Below, piece by piece: positions 1-8,281 of a stretch of DNA of 64,000 nt. The stretch lies in NCBI RefSeq assembly GCF_002205165.1, contig NZ_NIVS01000020.1:485382-549381 (forward strand), read 5' to 3'. How positions within the stretch are numbered: position 1 is the stretch's first letter; the number at the start of each line of letters is the position of its first letter. This stretch comes from Stenotrophomonas maltophilia (lineage in GTDB: Bacteria > Pseudomonadota > Gammaproteobacteria > Xanthomonadales > Xanthomonadaceae). The translations under genes and the position numbers were made by a program. The notes beneath the pieces are model-generated. The model saw only the letters and a list, made by a program, of their open reading frames with translations. It did no database searches and was not told the origin of the DNA.

Positions 1-2
1 CC

Positions 3-19
3 GGCGCCGATACGGCGCC
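3..19. other. GC-rich inverted repeat at window edge
   Basis: A 6-bp perfect inverted repeat (GGCGCC at 3-8 and 14-19) with a 5-nt loop lies upstream of the TonB receptor gene. There is no T-tract. It may be the end of an upstream transcript or simple GC-rich structure. Confidence 0.3.
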
Positions 20-92
20 TGATGTGATCCGCCGTGGCCATCGTGGCCCGCGGATCTTGCCACCAGACAAGACCCCAAGCGGGAGAGAGAAC

Positions 93-2801
93 ATGTACGT
101 CAAGACCCATGCCCTGGCCCTGGCCATCGGCACGCTGCTGAGTGCGGCCGTCACCCCATCGCTGCACGCGCAGGAAAGCCAGCCCGGCCAAGCCGGCGCA
201 CGCACCCTGGATACGGTCCAGGTGACCGGCAGCCACATCAAGCGCGCCCAGTTGTCCGGCGTCGGCCCGGTCAGCGTGATCGATGCCGAAACCATCCAGC
301 GCTCGGGCGCCACCTCGGTGGATACCCTGCTGCAGCGTCTGCCGGCCTCGGCCGGTTTCGCGGGCAGCCAGAGCAACGCCTACTGGGCCGAAAACGGCTA
401 CGGCACGACCCAGGTCAACCTGCGCGGCCTGGGCATCAACCGCACGCTGGTGCTGCTCAATGGCCGCCGTATCGTCAATGGCGGCACCGGGGCCAACAGT
501 TCAGTGGACCTGAACATCATTCCGGTGGCGCTGATCGAGCGCGTTGAAGTGCTCAAGGACGGTGCCTCGGCCATCTACGGTGCCGATGCGGTGGCCGGCG
601 TGGTCAACATCATCACCAAGAAGGGCTTCGACGGGGTGCAGGCCTCGGTACGCTATGGCGAAACCACCCGGGGCGACGGGGATGACACGGCGGTCGATCT
701 GGCCTGGGGCGTGACCGGCGAGCGTGGCTCGTTGATCGCCGGGATCAACTACGCCGAAGGCGGCACCGTGAACATGGCCTCGCGCGCGCCGTGTGGCTTG
801 ATCGAATCGGGCGGCAAGCTGGTCTGTTCGGGCAGTTCGGCGACGATCGGCGGGCGCGCGTTGCTGGCCGATGGCGCGCGCATCAACTTCCGCCAGAACC
901 CGGGTGATCCGCTGTTTGAAACCTACAACGCGGCCAAGCACAACTACAACGGCAATCCCACGCTCAACGCGGTCAACCCGATCAAGCGGCTGAGCCTGAG
1001 TGTGTTCGGCGACAATCAGCTGAGTGACAGCGTGCGGGTGTTCACCGAACTGATGTACACCAACCGCCAGTCCGATCAGCTGGCCACCGCCGGTTCGCTG
1101 GGGGTCTATCGCCCCATCAACATCGCTGCCAACCACCCGACCAATCCCACCGGGCAGGATCTGCTGCTGCAACGCCGGCGCCTGGAAGAAGCCGGCCCGC
1201 GACACTTCTCGCAGGAGACCAATACCTACCGCGCCGTCGTGGGTCTGCAGGGGCAGTTCGGCGTGGGCTGGGACTGGTCGACGGCCTTCAACCTGGGCCG
1301 CAACACCGGCGTGGACGGCTCGGACAATGTGGCCAACCTGGATCGCGTCGAGCAGACGTTGAACCGGGCCATCTGCAGCCCGCTGCCGGGGGCCGCGATT
1401 CCGTGCGGCAACTACCTGGGCTACGGGAATCTCTCCAGGGAGGTGCTGGATTACATCCTCTACACCTCGCGCGATACCGGTGGCAACGAACAGAAGAGTT
1501 TCACCGCCAGCCTCAGCGGCCAGCTCGTGGAGCTGCCCGCCGGCTGGGTGGGCGTGGCCACCGGCGTGGAAGTGCGCAAGGAGCGTGGCTGGCGCAACCC
1601 GGATGTGCTGACCGCCTTGGGCATCGGCAACACCAACCAGCAGGACCCGATCTCCGGCGAGTACACCGCCAAGGAGGCGTACGTGGAACTGGCGGTGCCG
1701 CTGCTGCAGGACAGCGTGATAGCCGATTCGCTGTACCTCAACCTGGCCGCGCGCCTGTCCGATTACGATCTGTTCGGCCGTGACATGAACTACAAGGTCG
1801 GCCTGGATTGGCAGGTCAACTCCACGCTGAAACTGCGCGGTACCTATGCGACCGCGTTCCGTATTCCGAACATTCCGGAACTCTTCGGGGGCATCTCCGA
1901 AGGTAATCTGACCACCACCGATCCGTGCAGCCGCTGGAGCAGCCTGCCGGCCGACTCGGTGGTGCGGGGCAACTGCCAGGCGGCAGGGGTGCCGGCCAAC
2001 TACGTGCAGCCGGGCAATACCATCCTGACCACCTCCGGGGGCAACGCGCAGCTCCGCCCGGAAGACGCGACCTCGGTCACCGCGGGCGTGGTGTGGACAC
2101 CGACGTTCCTGTCCGGGCTCACCTTGACCGCGGACTACTACAACATCCGCATCACCAATGCGATCCAGCGCGTGGCGGGCTCGACCAAGCTGGCGATCTG
2201 CTACAACACGCCAGGCCTGGCGCATCCGTTCTGCGATGCCAGCAACTTCACCCGCAACCCGCGCACCGGCGAGGTGGATTTCCTGTCCTCGCAGCCGGTC
2301 AATGCCGCCAACGAACGCGCCACCGGCGTCGACCTCGGCGCGCTGTACGAGTTCGGGCTGGCCGGGGTCGATGCCAGCGTCAGCATCGATGCCTCCTACC
2401 TGCATCGCTACGACGTGCGTCCCTACGCCGGCGCGGCGGTGATCGAGTACGCCGGCAAGATCACCGGTGGCCGTGGCAGCTATGCGAAATGGCGCGCGCT
2501 GGGCGCAGTGAATCTCTCGCGTGAGGCATGGTCGGGCAGTTGGACCGCGCAGTACATCGGCCGCACCGACGACATCAATGCCGCGCGTGGCGCGATTGGC
2601 GACCACGCGCCGAGCGTGGTGTATCACAACCTGCAGGCCAAGTACGCCGCGACGCCCGCCCTGGACCTGACCGTGGGTCTGGACAACGCGTTCGACAAGA
2701 AGGCGCCCTTCATCCAGAGCTACACCGACGCCAATACCGACACGATGACCTATGACCTGCTGGGTCGTCGCTGGTATGCCCGCATCGGCTATCGCTGGTG
2801 A
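93..2801 (+). CDS. TonB-dependent outer-membrane receptor, probably for a ferric chelate
   Basis: The 902-residue protein is a TonB-gated outer-membrane beta-barrel for active import of a scarce ligand. It has a Sec signal peptide ending near HAQ (residue 26), then a TonB-box-like stretch (LDTVQVTG), a plug domain with the NLRGLGINRTLVLLNGRR core, and a long barrel ending in the aromatic terminal signature GYRW. No N-terminal secretin/STN domain is present, so it is not a FecA-type signal transducer. The ATG at 93 was chosen because a purine-rich GGGAGAGAGA lies just before it and the signal peptide starts there; an in-frame extension to 24 adds no signal-like sequence. The two downstream PepSY proteins point to iron, by analogy with ferrisiderophore reduction systems. 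The ligand itself cannot be read from the sequence. Confidence 0.9.
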   Translation: MYVKTHALALAIGTLLSAAVTPSLHAQESQPGQAGARTLDTVQVTGSHIKRAQLSGVGPVSVIDAETIQRSGATSVDTLLQRLPASAGFAGSQSNAYWAENGYGTTQVNLRGLGINRTLVLLNGRRIVNGGTGANSSVDLNIIPVALIERVEVLKDGASAIYGADAVAGVVNIITKKGFDGVQASVRYGETTRGDGDDTAVDLAWGVTGERGSLIAGINYAEGGTVNMASRAPCGLIESGGKLVCSGSSATIGGRALLADGARINFRQNPGDPLFETYNAAKHNYNGNPTLNAVNPIKRLSLSVFGDNQLSDSVRVFTELMYTNRQSDQLATAGSLGVYRPINIAANHPTNPTGQDLLLQRRRLEEAGPRHFSQETNTYRAVVGLQGQFGVGWDWSTAFNLGRNTGVDGSDNVANLDRVEQTLNRAICSPLPGAAIPCGNYLGYGNLSREVLDYILYTSRDTGGNEQKSFTASLSGQLVELPAGWVGVATGVEVRKERGWRNPDVLTALGIGNTNQQDPISGEYTAKEAYVELAVPLLQDSVIADSLYLNLAARLSDYDLFGRDMNYKVGLDWQVNSTLKLRGTYATAFRIPNIPELFGGISEGNLTTTDPCSRWSSLPADSVVRGNCQAAGVPANYVQPGNTILTTSGGNAQLRPEDATSVTAGVVWTPTFLSGLTLTADYYNIRITNAIQRVAGSTKLAICYNTPGLAHPFCDASNFTRNPRTGEVDFLSSQPVNAANERATGVDLGALYEFGLAGVDASVSIDASYLHRYDVRPYAGAAVIEYAGKITGGRGSYAKWRALGAVNLSREAWSGSWTAQYIGRTDDINAARGAIGDHAPSVVYHNLQAKYAATPALDLTVGLDNAFDKKAPFIQSYTDANTDTMTYDLLGRRWYARIGYRW

Positions 2802-2807
2802 TTGCGT

Positions 2808-2835
2808 GCGCCCCGCCGGTTCGCCGGCGGGGCGC
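2808..2835 (+). other. 12-bp stem with UUCG loop between receptor and PepSY gene
   Basis: The left arm 2808-2819 is the exact reverse complement of 2824-2835, with a TTCG tetraloop. It lies 6 nt after the receptor stop codon and ends about 6 nt before the Shine-Dalgarno-like GAGAGAGG of the next gene. There is no T-tract, so it may be an mRNA processing or partial-termination element giving more receptor than reductase. Confidence 0.55.
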
Positions 2836-2859
2836 CGTTCCTGAGAGAGGATGAAGACG

Positions 2860-3552
2860 ATGAAACCCGCATTCTGGGCACGACGTGCCCACAAATGGAT
2901 CGGCCTGATCGTGGGCGTGCAGGCCCTGCTGTGGATGCTCAGTGGCGTCTACATGACGGTGGTGCCGCTGGACGTGATCCATGGCGATCACCTGGCGCAT
3001 GCGCATGGCGAGGTCCTGCCACGCGCCAGCGAACGGGTCGCCCCGGCCGAGCTGACCACGCGTTATCCCGGGCTGCGTTCGTTCCGGCTCACGCATGTCC
3101 TGGAGCGAGAGGTGTTCGATGTACGCGACGCCACCAGCAGATTCCTGGTGGACGCGCGGACCGGCGAGCGGCTGCCGCCGTTGGACCGGGACCAGGCGAT
3201 CGCACTGGCGCAATCGCTGTATCAGGGAGACGGGCAGGTCAGCCGGGTGGAATGGATCACCCGGGCCCCCGCCGAAGTGAAGACCCGGCCGGTGCCGATG
3301 TGGGCGGTGCATTTTGCCGACCGCGGCGACACCACGCTGTACCTGTCGCCGGCCAGCGGTGATCTGCTGGCGCGCCGGCACAGCCTGTGGCGCTGGTTCG
3401 ACTTCCTGTGGATGTTCCACATCATGGATTACGAAAACCGCACGGACGTCAACAACCTGCTGCTGCGCATCGCTGCCATCGCCGGACTTGGCTTCGCGCT
3501 CAGTGGCGTGTGGCTGCTGTTCTACAGCTTCGGTTCGCGGAGGTCGGCATGA
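2860..3552 (+). CDS. PepSY-type inner-membrane protein (putative ferric reductase partner)
   Basis: The 230-residue protein has an N-terminal membrane helix starting RRAHKWIGLIVG, a periplasmic PepSY-like region, and a second helical segment near residues 185-225 that begins with FDFLWMFHIMDY. The same two His-bearing motifs (HKWIGL and FHIMDY) recur in the next gene, so the two are paralogues. In the PepSY_TM family such proteins (for example FpvG and the FegB/FsrB type) take part in iron reduction or siderophore handling at the inner membrane. The start at 2860 is preferred over 2851 because GAGAGAGG ends 9 nt upstream of it but directly abuts 2851. The gene overlaps the next by 4 bp (ATGA), so translation is probably coupled. 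The iron-reductase role is inferred. Confidence 0.8.
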   Translation: MKPAFWARRAHKWIGLIVGVQALLWMLSGVYMTVVPLDVIHGDHLAHAHGEVLPRASERVAPAELTTRYPGLRSFRLTHVLEREVFDVRDATSRFLVDARTGERLPPLDRDQAIALAQSLYQGDGQVSRVEWITRAPAEVKTRPVPMWAVHFADRGDTTLYLSPASGDLLARRHSLWRWFDFLWMFHIMDYENRTDVNNLLLRIAAIAGLGFALSGVWLLFYSFGSRRSA

Positions 3553-5387
3553 CACCGTGGATGCGCACGCTGCACAGATGGCTCGGGTTGATCGTCGGCC
3601 TGCAGTTCCTGCTCTGGCTCGGCAGCGGCCTGATGATGAGCCTGCTGGACCCGCAGAAGATCAACGGCACCGCGCACCGCGCGGCCGAGCCCGCGCTGCC
3701 GGCCTGGCCGGCCACGACGCTGGCGCCGGCCGAGGCGCTGCGGGCCGCACGCAACGAGGCGGCCACACTGGACACCGGCTGGCTGCTGGACCAGCCGGTG
3801 TACCGGTTGCTGTCACCCCAGGGCACCGAGCTGATCGATGCGTACAGCGGCAAGCGCATCGAGATCGACCCGCGCTGGGCCCTGCGGCTGGCACAGGCCT
3901 CGTATCGCGGCAGTGGCGTGCCGGCCGATCCGGTCCATCTCGAGAAAACGCTGGAAACACGCGCCCATCCCGATCCGGTCTGGCGCGTGGATTTCGGGGA
4001 TGAGGCCGGTACCTCGGTGTACGTCTCGGCCCAGAGCGGCCAGGTGCTGGAGCACCGCAACGACACCTGGCGCCTGTTCGACATCTTCTGGATGTTGCAC
4101 ATCATGGATTACACCGAGCGCGCCAACTTCAACAATCCCCTTGTGGTCGGCATGGGCATCGGGGGGCTGTGGCTGTCGTTGACCGGTCTATGGCTGCTGG
4201 TGGCCAGCGTCCACCTGCGCGAGTTCATCCCGCGGCGCTGGCGGCGCCGACGCCAGCTGGCGGTGTTCGCGCCCGGTGGCACGCATCTGCGCACGGTCAC
4301 CGCGGCCAGCGGCGACAGCGTGTACGTGGCGCTGGCCCGCGAAGGTGTCCACCTCCCTTCCAACTGCGGCGGTGGGCAGAGCTGTGGGTTGTGCGAGGTC
4401 CGCGTGCGTGGGGCGGCGTCGCGGGCCACCGCGGCCGATCGTGCGCACCTGCCGGCGGCCAAGCTCAAGGTGGGCAGCCGACTGGCCTGCAACCTGGTGG
4501 TGGATGAGGATCTGGAGATCGAAGTCGCCGGTGGTGCCAGCCTCTGGACCGAGCACTGGGCAACCGTTGAAAAGGTGGAGGCAGTGACGCCGTTCCTGCG
4601 CGAGATCCATCTGCGCCCCGACCATCCGGCCGATGCGCAGTTCCAGCCGGGCTGTTATCTGCAGCTGCATGTTCCCGAGTACACGGTGGCGCGCAGCGGG
4701 CTGTGGCATCCCGCCGAACACCGGCAGGACTGGGACAGGCTGTCGCTGCCGCCGACGCTGCACAACCGCAGCGAGGTGCGCCGGTCGTACTCGCTGTCCT
4801 CGCCCGTGGGCGATGTGCAGGGGCGGCTGCTGCTGCTCGCACGGTTCAGTCCCGGCTGGCAGGACAACAAGCGGCATCCGCCGGGCAAGGGCTCCACGTA
4901 TCTGTACACGCTGCGCGAGGGTGACCGTGTGCGCTACAGCGGCCCCTTCGGTGATTTCGCCTTGAGTGGTGGCGCGCGCGAGAAGGTGTTCATCGGTGCC
5001 GGGGCTGGCATGGCACCGCTGCGGGCGATGATTCACCAGCGGCTCGGCGAAGGAGGGCAGGAGCGTATCCACTATTGGTACGGCGCCCGGAACGCACGCG
5101 ATTGCCCGTATGACCTGCAGATGCAGGCGCTGGCCCAGCGGCATGCCAACTTCAGCTGGCACCCGGTGTGGTCGGAGCAGGCCGGCGGTGCGTGGGCAGG
5201 CAGGGATGGCGCGGCGGCTCATGTGCACGAGGTGATGCATGCGCATCTGCTGCAGGCGCATCCGGAGCTGTCCGCCTGCGAGTTCTACCTGTGCGGACCG
5301 CCGGCGATGCTGGCGGCCACGCGCCAACTGCTGCAGCGGCTGGGCGTCGACGAGGCGCGGATCGCCTACGACGACTTCAAGATCTGA
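3549..5387 (+). CDS. PepSY membrane domain fused to NqrF-like [2Fe-2S]/FAD/NADH reductase
   Basis: The 612-residue protein has three parts. Residues 1-215 are a PepSY module with membrane helices at each end (HRWLGLIVG, His9; FWMLHIMDY, His184). A positively charged cytoplasmic linker (RRWRRRR) follows. Then comes a ferredoxin domain with Cys273, Cys279, Cys282 and Cys314, the C-X5-C-X2-C-X31-C spacing of NqrF. The last part is a flavodoxin-reductase domain with the FAD motif R412-S-Y-S, an NAD loop GAGAGMAPLR near residue 484, and a C-terminal CGPP near 580. It would take electrons from NADH to FAD to the iron-sulfur cluster in the cytoplasm and pass them to the PepSY/His membrane part. Linked to the TonB receptor, the likely acceptor is imported ferric chelate. 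The electron path through the membrane is inferred. Confidence 0.88.
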   Translation: MTPWMRTLHRWLGLIVGLQFLLWLGSGLMMSLLDPQKINGTAHRAAEPALPAWPATTLAPAEALRAARNEAATLDTGWLLDQPVYRLLSPQGTELIDAYSGKRIEIDPRWALRLAQASYRGSGVPADPVHLEKTLETRAHPDPVWRVDFGDEAGTSVYVSAQSGQVLEHRNDTWRLFDIFWMLHIMDYTERANFNNPLVVGMGIGGLWLSLTGLWLLVASVHLREFIPRRWRRRRQLAVFAPGGTHLRTVTAASGDSVYVALAREGVHLPSNCGGGQSCGLCEVRVRGAASRATAADRAHLPAAKLKVGSRLACNLVVDEDLEIEVAGGASLWTEHWATVEKVEAVTPFLREIHLRPDHPADAQFQPGCYLQLHVPEYTVARSGLWHPAEHRQDWDRLSLPPTLHNRSEVRRSYSLSSPVGDVQGRLLLLARFSPGWQDNKRHPPGKGSTYLYTLREGDRVRYSGPFGDFALSGGAREKVFIGAGAGMAPLRAMIHQRLGEGGQERIHYWYGARNARDCPYDLQMQALAQRHANFSWHPVWSEQAGGAWAGRDGAAAHVHEVMHAHLLQAHPELSACEFYLCGPPAMLAATRQLLQRLGVDEARIAYDDFKI

Positions 5388-5395
5388 TCGGCCAG

Positions 5396-5422
5396 GCCCT
5401 GCCGGCCGTGTGCCGGCAGGGC
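5396..5422. terminator. Hairpin between convergent genes
   Basis: An 11-bp perfect stem (5396-5406 with 5412-5422, loop CGTGT) starts 8 nt after the reductase stop codon and lies just before the end of the convergent CopG gene. No T-tract follows on either side, so intrinsic termination is plausible but not certain. Confidence 0.55.
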
Positions 5423-5430
5423 GATGCGGA

Positions 5431-5955
5431 TCAGGGGTGCTGCGAGAACCCGCTGACCTTGCCGTCCTGTTCCAGCAATCCGACGGTGAATGACTGCCGG
5501 TACCCATCCGGCGATTCCATGCCAGGCGAGCCGATCGGCATGCCAGGCAGCACCAGGCCGCGCGCCGTGGGGCGTTCGCTCAGCAGGCGCTGGATATCGG
5601 CGACCGGAACATGGCCTTCCACCACGTAACCCTCCACTTCGGCGGTGTGGCAGGAGAGCATCTCGTCGGGAATGCCCAGGCGCTGCTTGATGGCGAGCAT
5701 GTCCTCGGTGTCGTTGACCCGCACCGGGAAGCCGGCGGCGCGGACGTGCTCGACCCATACGCCGCAGCAGCCACAGTCCGGACTCTTGTGCACGGTGATC
5801 AGGGGCAGGTCCTGCGTTGCCGCCGCGACGGAGGGCGGTGACACCGACGCTGTGCCTGCGGTGGTGGTGCCGGGCGCTGCCTGGCAGGCGCTGACCAGCA
5901 GGGTGGTGCTGAACAGCGCGATGGCCGGCAGCGCGGTCCTGTTGAAGAAGTTCAT
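5431..5955 (-). CDS. CopG-type DUF411 metal-binding lipoprotein
   Basis: The 174-residue protein begins with a lipoprotein signal peptide (LVSAC, Cys24). The mature part carries the DUF411 signature C61-x-C63-C64 inside HKSPDCGCCG, and later a conserved LSCH and a Met/Gly-rich GMPIGSPGME. DUF411 proteins known as CopG bind copper through cysteines and occur in copper-resistance clusters of Xanthomonas, Stenotrophomonas and Pseudomonas. It is the last gene of a minus-strand group with the EF-hand and CopL-like genes upstream. The lipobox predicts envelope anchoring. A copper role rests on family and context; no CopA/CopB gene lies between these members, as would be usual. Confidence 0.85.
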   Translation of the reverse strand: MNFFNRTALPAIALFSTTLLVSACQAAPGTTTAGTASVSPPSVAAATQDLPLITVHKSPDCGCCGVWVEHVRAAGFPVRVNDTEDMLAIKQRLGIPDEMLSCHTAEVEGYVVEGHVPVADIQRLLSERPTARGLVLPGMPIGSPGMESPDGYRQSFTVGLLEQDGKVSGFSQHP

Positions 5956-6016
5956 GACGTTTCCTTTCTATGGAGATGGCCGCGCACGGCAGCGTTGCCG
6001 TGCGCGGTCGCCGGGG

Positions 6017-6316
6017 TCAAAGCATGTTCATGCCGGTGTCGAATTCCTTCGCATCGAGCTTGCCATCGCGGTTGCGATCGCTCATGTCCAGGTGCGGCAG
6101 CAAGGGATGCTCGGCAGGCAGGTCGCTGCGGCGGATGAAGCCGTCGTTGTCACGGTCGAGCTGCTTGAACGCGGCCGCGTGCTTGCTGGTCGGTGCCGCA
6201 GCGGGGGGCTTGGCGTGGCCGGCGTGGTGATCGTGTCCGGCGTGGGCCGACTGGGCCAGTGCGGTCGGCGCGGCGGCAAGCAGGGCGACTACGGGCAGCA
6301 GGGTGAACAGGCGCAT
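6017..6316 (-). CDS. Small exported His-rich EF-hand protein
   Basis: The 99-residue protein has a signal peptide ending around LAQSA, a His-rich stretch (HAGHDHHAGHAK) that looks metal-binding, and two EF-hand loops: DRDNDGFIRRSD (Asp in place of the usual Glu at position 12) and DRNRDGKLDAKE. The start at 6316 was chosen because a GAAGGA lies about 7 nt upstream on the minus strand and it begins the signal peptide. It sits 61 bp upstream of the CopG-like gene and downstream of the CopL-like gene, so it probably belongs to a metal-response operon. The His-rich segment suggests copper or another transition metal, while the EF-hands suggest calcium. The true ligand is unknown. Confidence 0.82.
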   Translation of the reverse strand: MRLFTLLPVVALLAAAPTALAQSAHAGHDHHAGHAKPPAAAPTSKHAAAFKQLDRDNDGFIRRSDLPAEHPLLPHLDMSDRNRDGKLDAKEFDTGMNML

Positions 6317-6563
6317 GGGAATCCTTCGAGAAGATGATTGAAAAGGTGGACGGAGACGGGGCTGCAGACGGAGGGCCGGGCCACGTCGCAGACATCGCGG
6401 TCGGGGTGGGGAGGCGATGCGATGACTGCAGTGGCGCGCTGCTGACGGTTTCGCCATGGCGAGGTGCATGCGGTCGCCACCCTCGCGCTGTGCGGCGGGC
6501 GGCAGACGAGGCAGGCAGCGTCGGCATCGGTCGCCCGTGAGGTGGCCGGCCGTCAGCGGCGGA

Positions 6564-6962
6564 TCAGGCGATGGGAGGGCGGATCCGCCGGTCGGGTGCG
6601 AGGCTGCTCCGGCCGGCAATGGCGGGCAGGGGCGCCGTGGATCGCGGCAGGCCCATCAGCAACGGCAGCGCGGCGGGCAGCAGCACTGCGCCCTGTTGTG
6701 GGCAGTCGCAGTGATCATCGTCCACACACCCGGCGGCAGGGCCGGGCTGCCCGGCGTCTTCGTCGGCGTGCAGCCCCGGGGCCGTGTCATGGCAGCTGCG
6801 CTCGGCAGCGCTGCTGCTGGCCACCGCGGTGGGCAGCGCCATGGCCGTGGCGGCCCACGCCGAATCGACCGCACTGGCGATCAGCGTCAGGCACAGCAGC
6901 AGGAGCGTCAGGGAGCGAGGCAAGCGCAGGGCGGAGGCAGGTTCGGGACCGGCGCTCACCAT
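6564..6962 (-). CDS. CopL-like metal-binding regulatory protein
   Basis: The ~132-residue protein has a hydrophobic leader ([20 protein letters not shown]) and a Cys/His/Asp-rich mature region with [17 protein letters not shown] and scattered His. This matches the small CopL family, which in Xanthomonas precedes copAB and is needed for copper-induced expression. The start is uncertain: 6962 (MVSAG) is used, and 6980 is an alternative. It is the first gene of the minus-strand trio with the EF-hand and CopG proteins, 247 bp ahead of the next gene. The copper assignment is from family resemblance only. Confidence 0.68.
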   Translation of the reverse strand: MVSAGPEPASALRLPRSLTLLLLCLTLIASAVDSAWAATAMALPTAVASSSAAERSCHDTAPGLHADEDAGQPGPAAGCVDDDHCDCPQQGAVLLPAALPLLMGLPRSTAPLPAIAGRSSLAPDRRIRPPIA

Positions 6963-7050
6963 AGCATCGCCGCCCGGCAAACCCGGCCATTCCGGTACCG
7001 CCGGGACGGACGCAGTAGAATCTGCTCAGCCTTCCTTCAAGTGTTCATCC

Positions 7051-8163
7051 ATGTCCCAGCGTGAATGGGTCGCCGCGGCCATCCGCAAGATCGACGCCGA
7101 TTTCAACCGTTCGGCCGATACCCACCTGATTCCGATGGACCTGCCCGGGTTCGAGGGCATCGACCTGTATTTCAAGGACGAGTCCAGCCACCCCACCGGC
7201 AGCCTGAAGCATCGCCTGGCGCGCTCGTTGTTCCTGTATGCGCTGGCCAATGGCTGGCTGCGCGAGGGGCGCCCGGTGATCGAGGCGTCCAGCGGTTCCA
7301 CGGCGGTGTCCGAGGCATACTTCGCGCGCCTGCTGGGGCTGCCCTTCATCGCGGTGATGCCGGCCACCACCTCGCCGGAGAAGATCGCGGCGATCGAATT
7401 CCACGGCGGCCGTTGCCATCTGGTGGAGCGCGCCTGCGACCTGAACTGCGATTCGGAAACGCTGGCCCGCGAAACCGGTGGCCACTTCATGGACCAGTTC
7501 ACCTACGCCGAGCGTGCCACTGACTGGCGCGCCAACAACAACATCGCCGAATCGATCTTCAAGCAGATGGCCGAGGAGCCGCATCCGGTGCCCGAGTGGA
7601 TCGTGTGCAGCCCCGGTACCGGCGGCACGGCGGCCACGCTGGGCCGCTATGTGAGCTACCGCCGGCATGACACCCGCATCCTGTGTGCGGACCCGGAAAT
7701 CTCCGTGTTCTACGACGGCTACTGCGCCGCGCTGGCCGGCCAGCCCTGGCGCGAGCTGACCTGCAATGGGGGCTCGCGGGTGGAAGGCATCGGCCGGCCG
7801 CGGGTGGAATCGAGCTTCATTCCGACCAGTGTCGATGCGATGGTCAAGGTGCCCGATGCGCTGAGCCTGGCCGCGATGCGCCACGTCACCCGCCAGCTGG
7901 GCCGTCGTGTCGGCGGCTCGACCGGGACCAATTTCATCGGCGTGCTTCAGGCCGCGCAGCTGATGCGTCAGGCAGGCCGCAGCGGCTCGATCGTGACCAT
8001 CCTGTGCGACAGCGGCGATCGTTACGCACACAGCTATTACAACCCCGCGTGGTATCCGACGCAGGGCATCGACGTGGATGGCGCCGATACGGTGCTCGCG
8101 GCCGCAGTGGCCGGGCAGGGGCTGCCGGTGCTGCCCTGCGTCTCGCTGGAAACGCTGTACTGA
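7051..8163 (+). CDS. PLP-dependent cysteine synthase/desulfhydrase-family enzyme
   Basis: The 370-residue protein belongs to fold-type II PLP enzymes (cysteine synthase/cystathionine beta-synthase superfamily). The PLP Schiff-base lysine is K53 in HPTGSLKHR. An SGSTA loop binds the substrate carboxylate, and [10 protein letters not shown] is the phosphate-binding loop. The [14 protein letters not shown] variant differs from biosynthetic CysK/CysM, which use NP(S/T)GSxKDR, so a degradative lyase or cysteine desulfhydrase is at least as likely as a synthase. The start at 7051 begins the conserved protein; the longer in-frame extension overlaps the divergent CopL-like gene and looks non-coding. 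The gene is apparently monocistronic. The substrate is not assigned. Confidence 0.82.
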   Translation: MSQREWVAAAIRKIDADFNRSADTHLIPMDLPGFEGIDLYFKDESSHPTGSLKHRLARSLFLYALANGWLREGRPVIEASSGSTAVSEAYFARLLGLPFIAVMPATTSPEKIAAIEFHGGRCHLVERACDLNCDSETLARETGGHFMDQFTYAERATDWRANNNIAESIFKQMAEEPHPVPEWIVCSPGTGGTAATLGRYVSYRRHDTRILCADPEISVFYDGYCAALAGQPWRELTCNGGSRVEGIGRPRVESSFIPTSVDAMVKVPDALSLAAMRHVTRQLGRRVGGSTGTNFIGVLQAAQLMRQAGRSGSIVTILCDSGDRYAHSYYNPAWYPTQGIDVDGADTVLAAAVAGQGLPVLPCVSLETLY

Positions 8164-8281
8164 GCGCGGCACCGGCTCTGGCGTGAACCTGGCCCATCGG
8201 CGTACGCCGGGGCCTTGTGCGGGGCGGGGGGCAATGCCATATCGTGGGGTGATGCCGCTGCAGCGGCCCCGTTGTCTGGAG

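Noticed and set aside
501..2894. Very long minus-strand open frame opposite the TonB receptor
   Set aside because: It is the antisense shadow of the receptor gene; high GC removes stop codons. Its translation is rich in His, Arg and Gly with no domain or signal.
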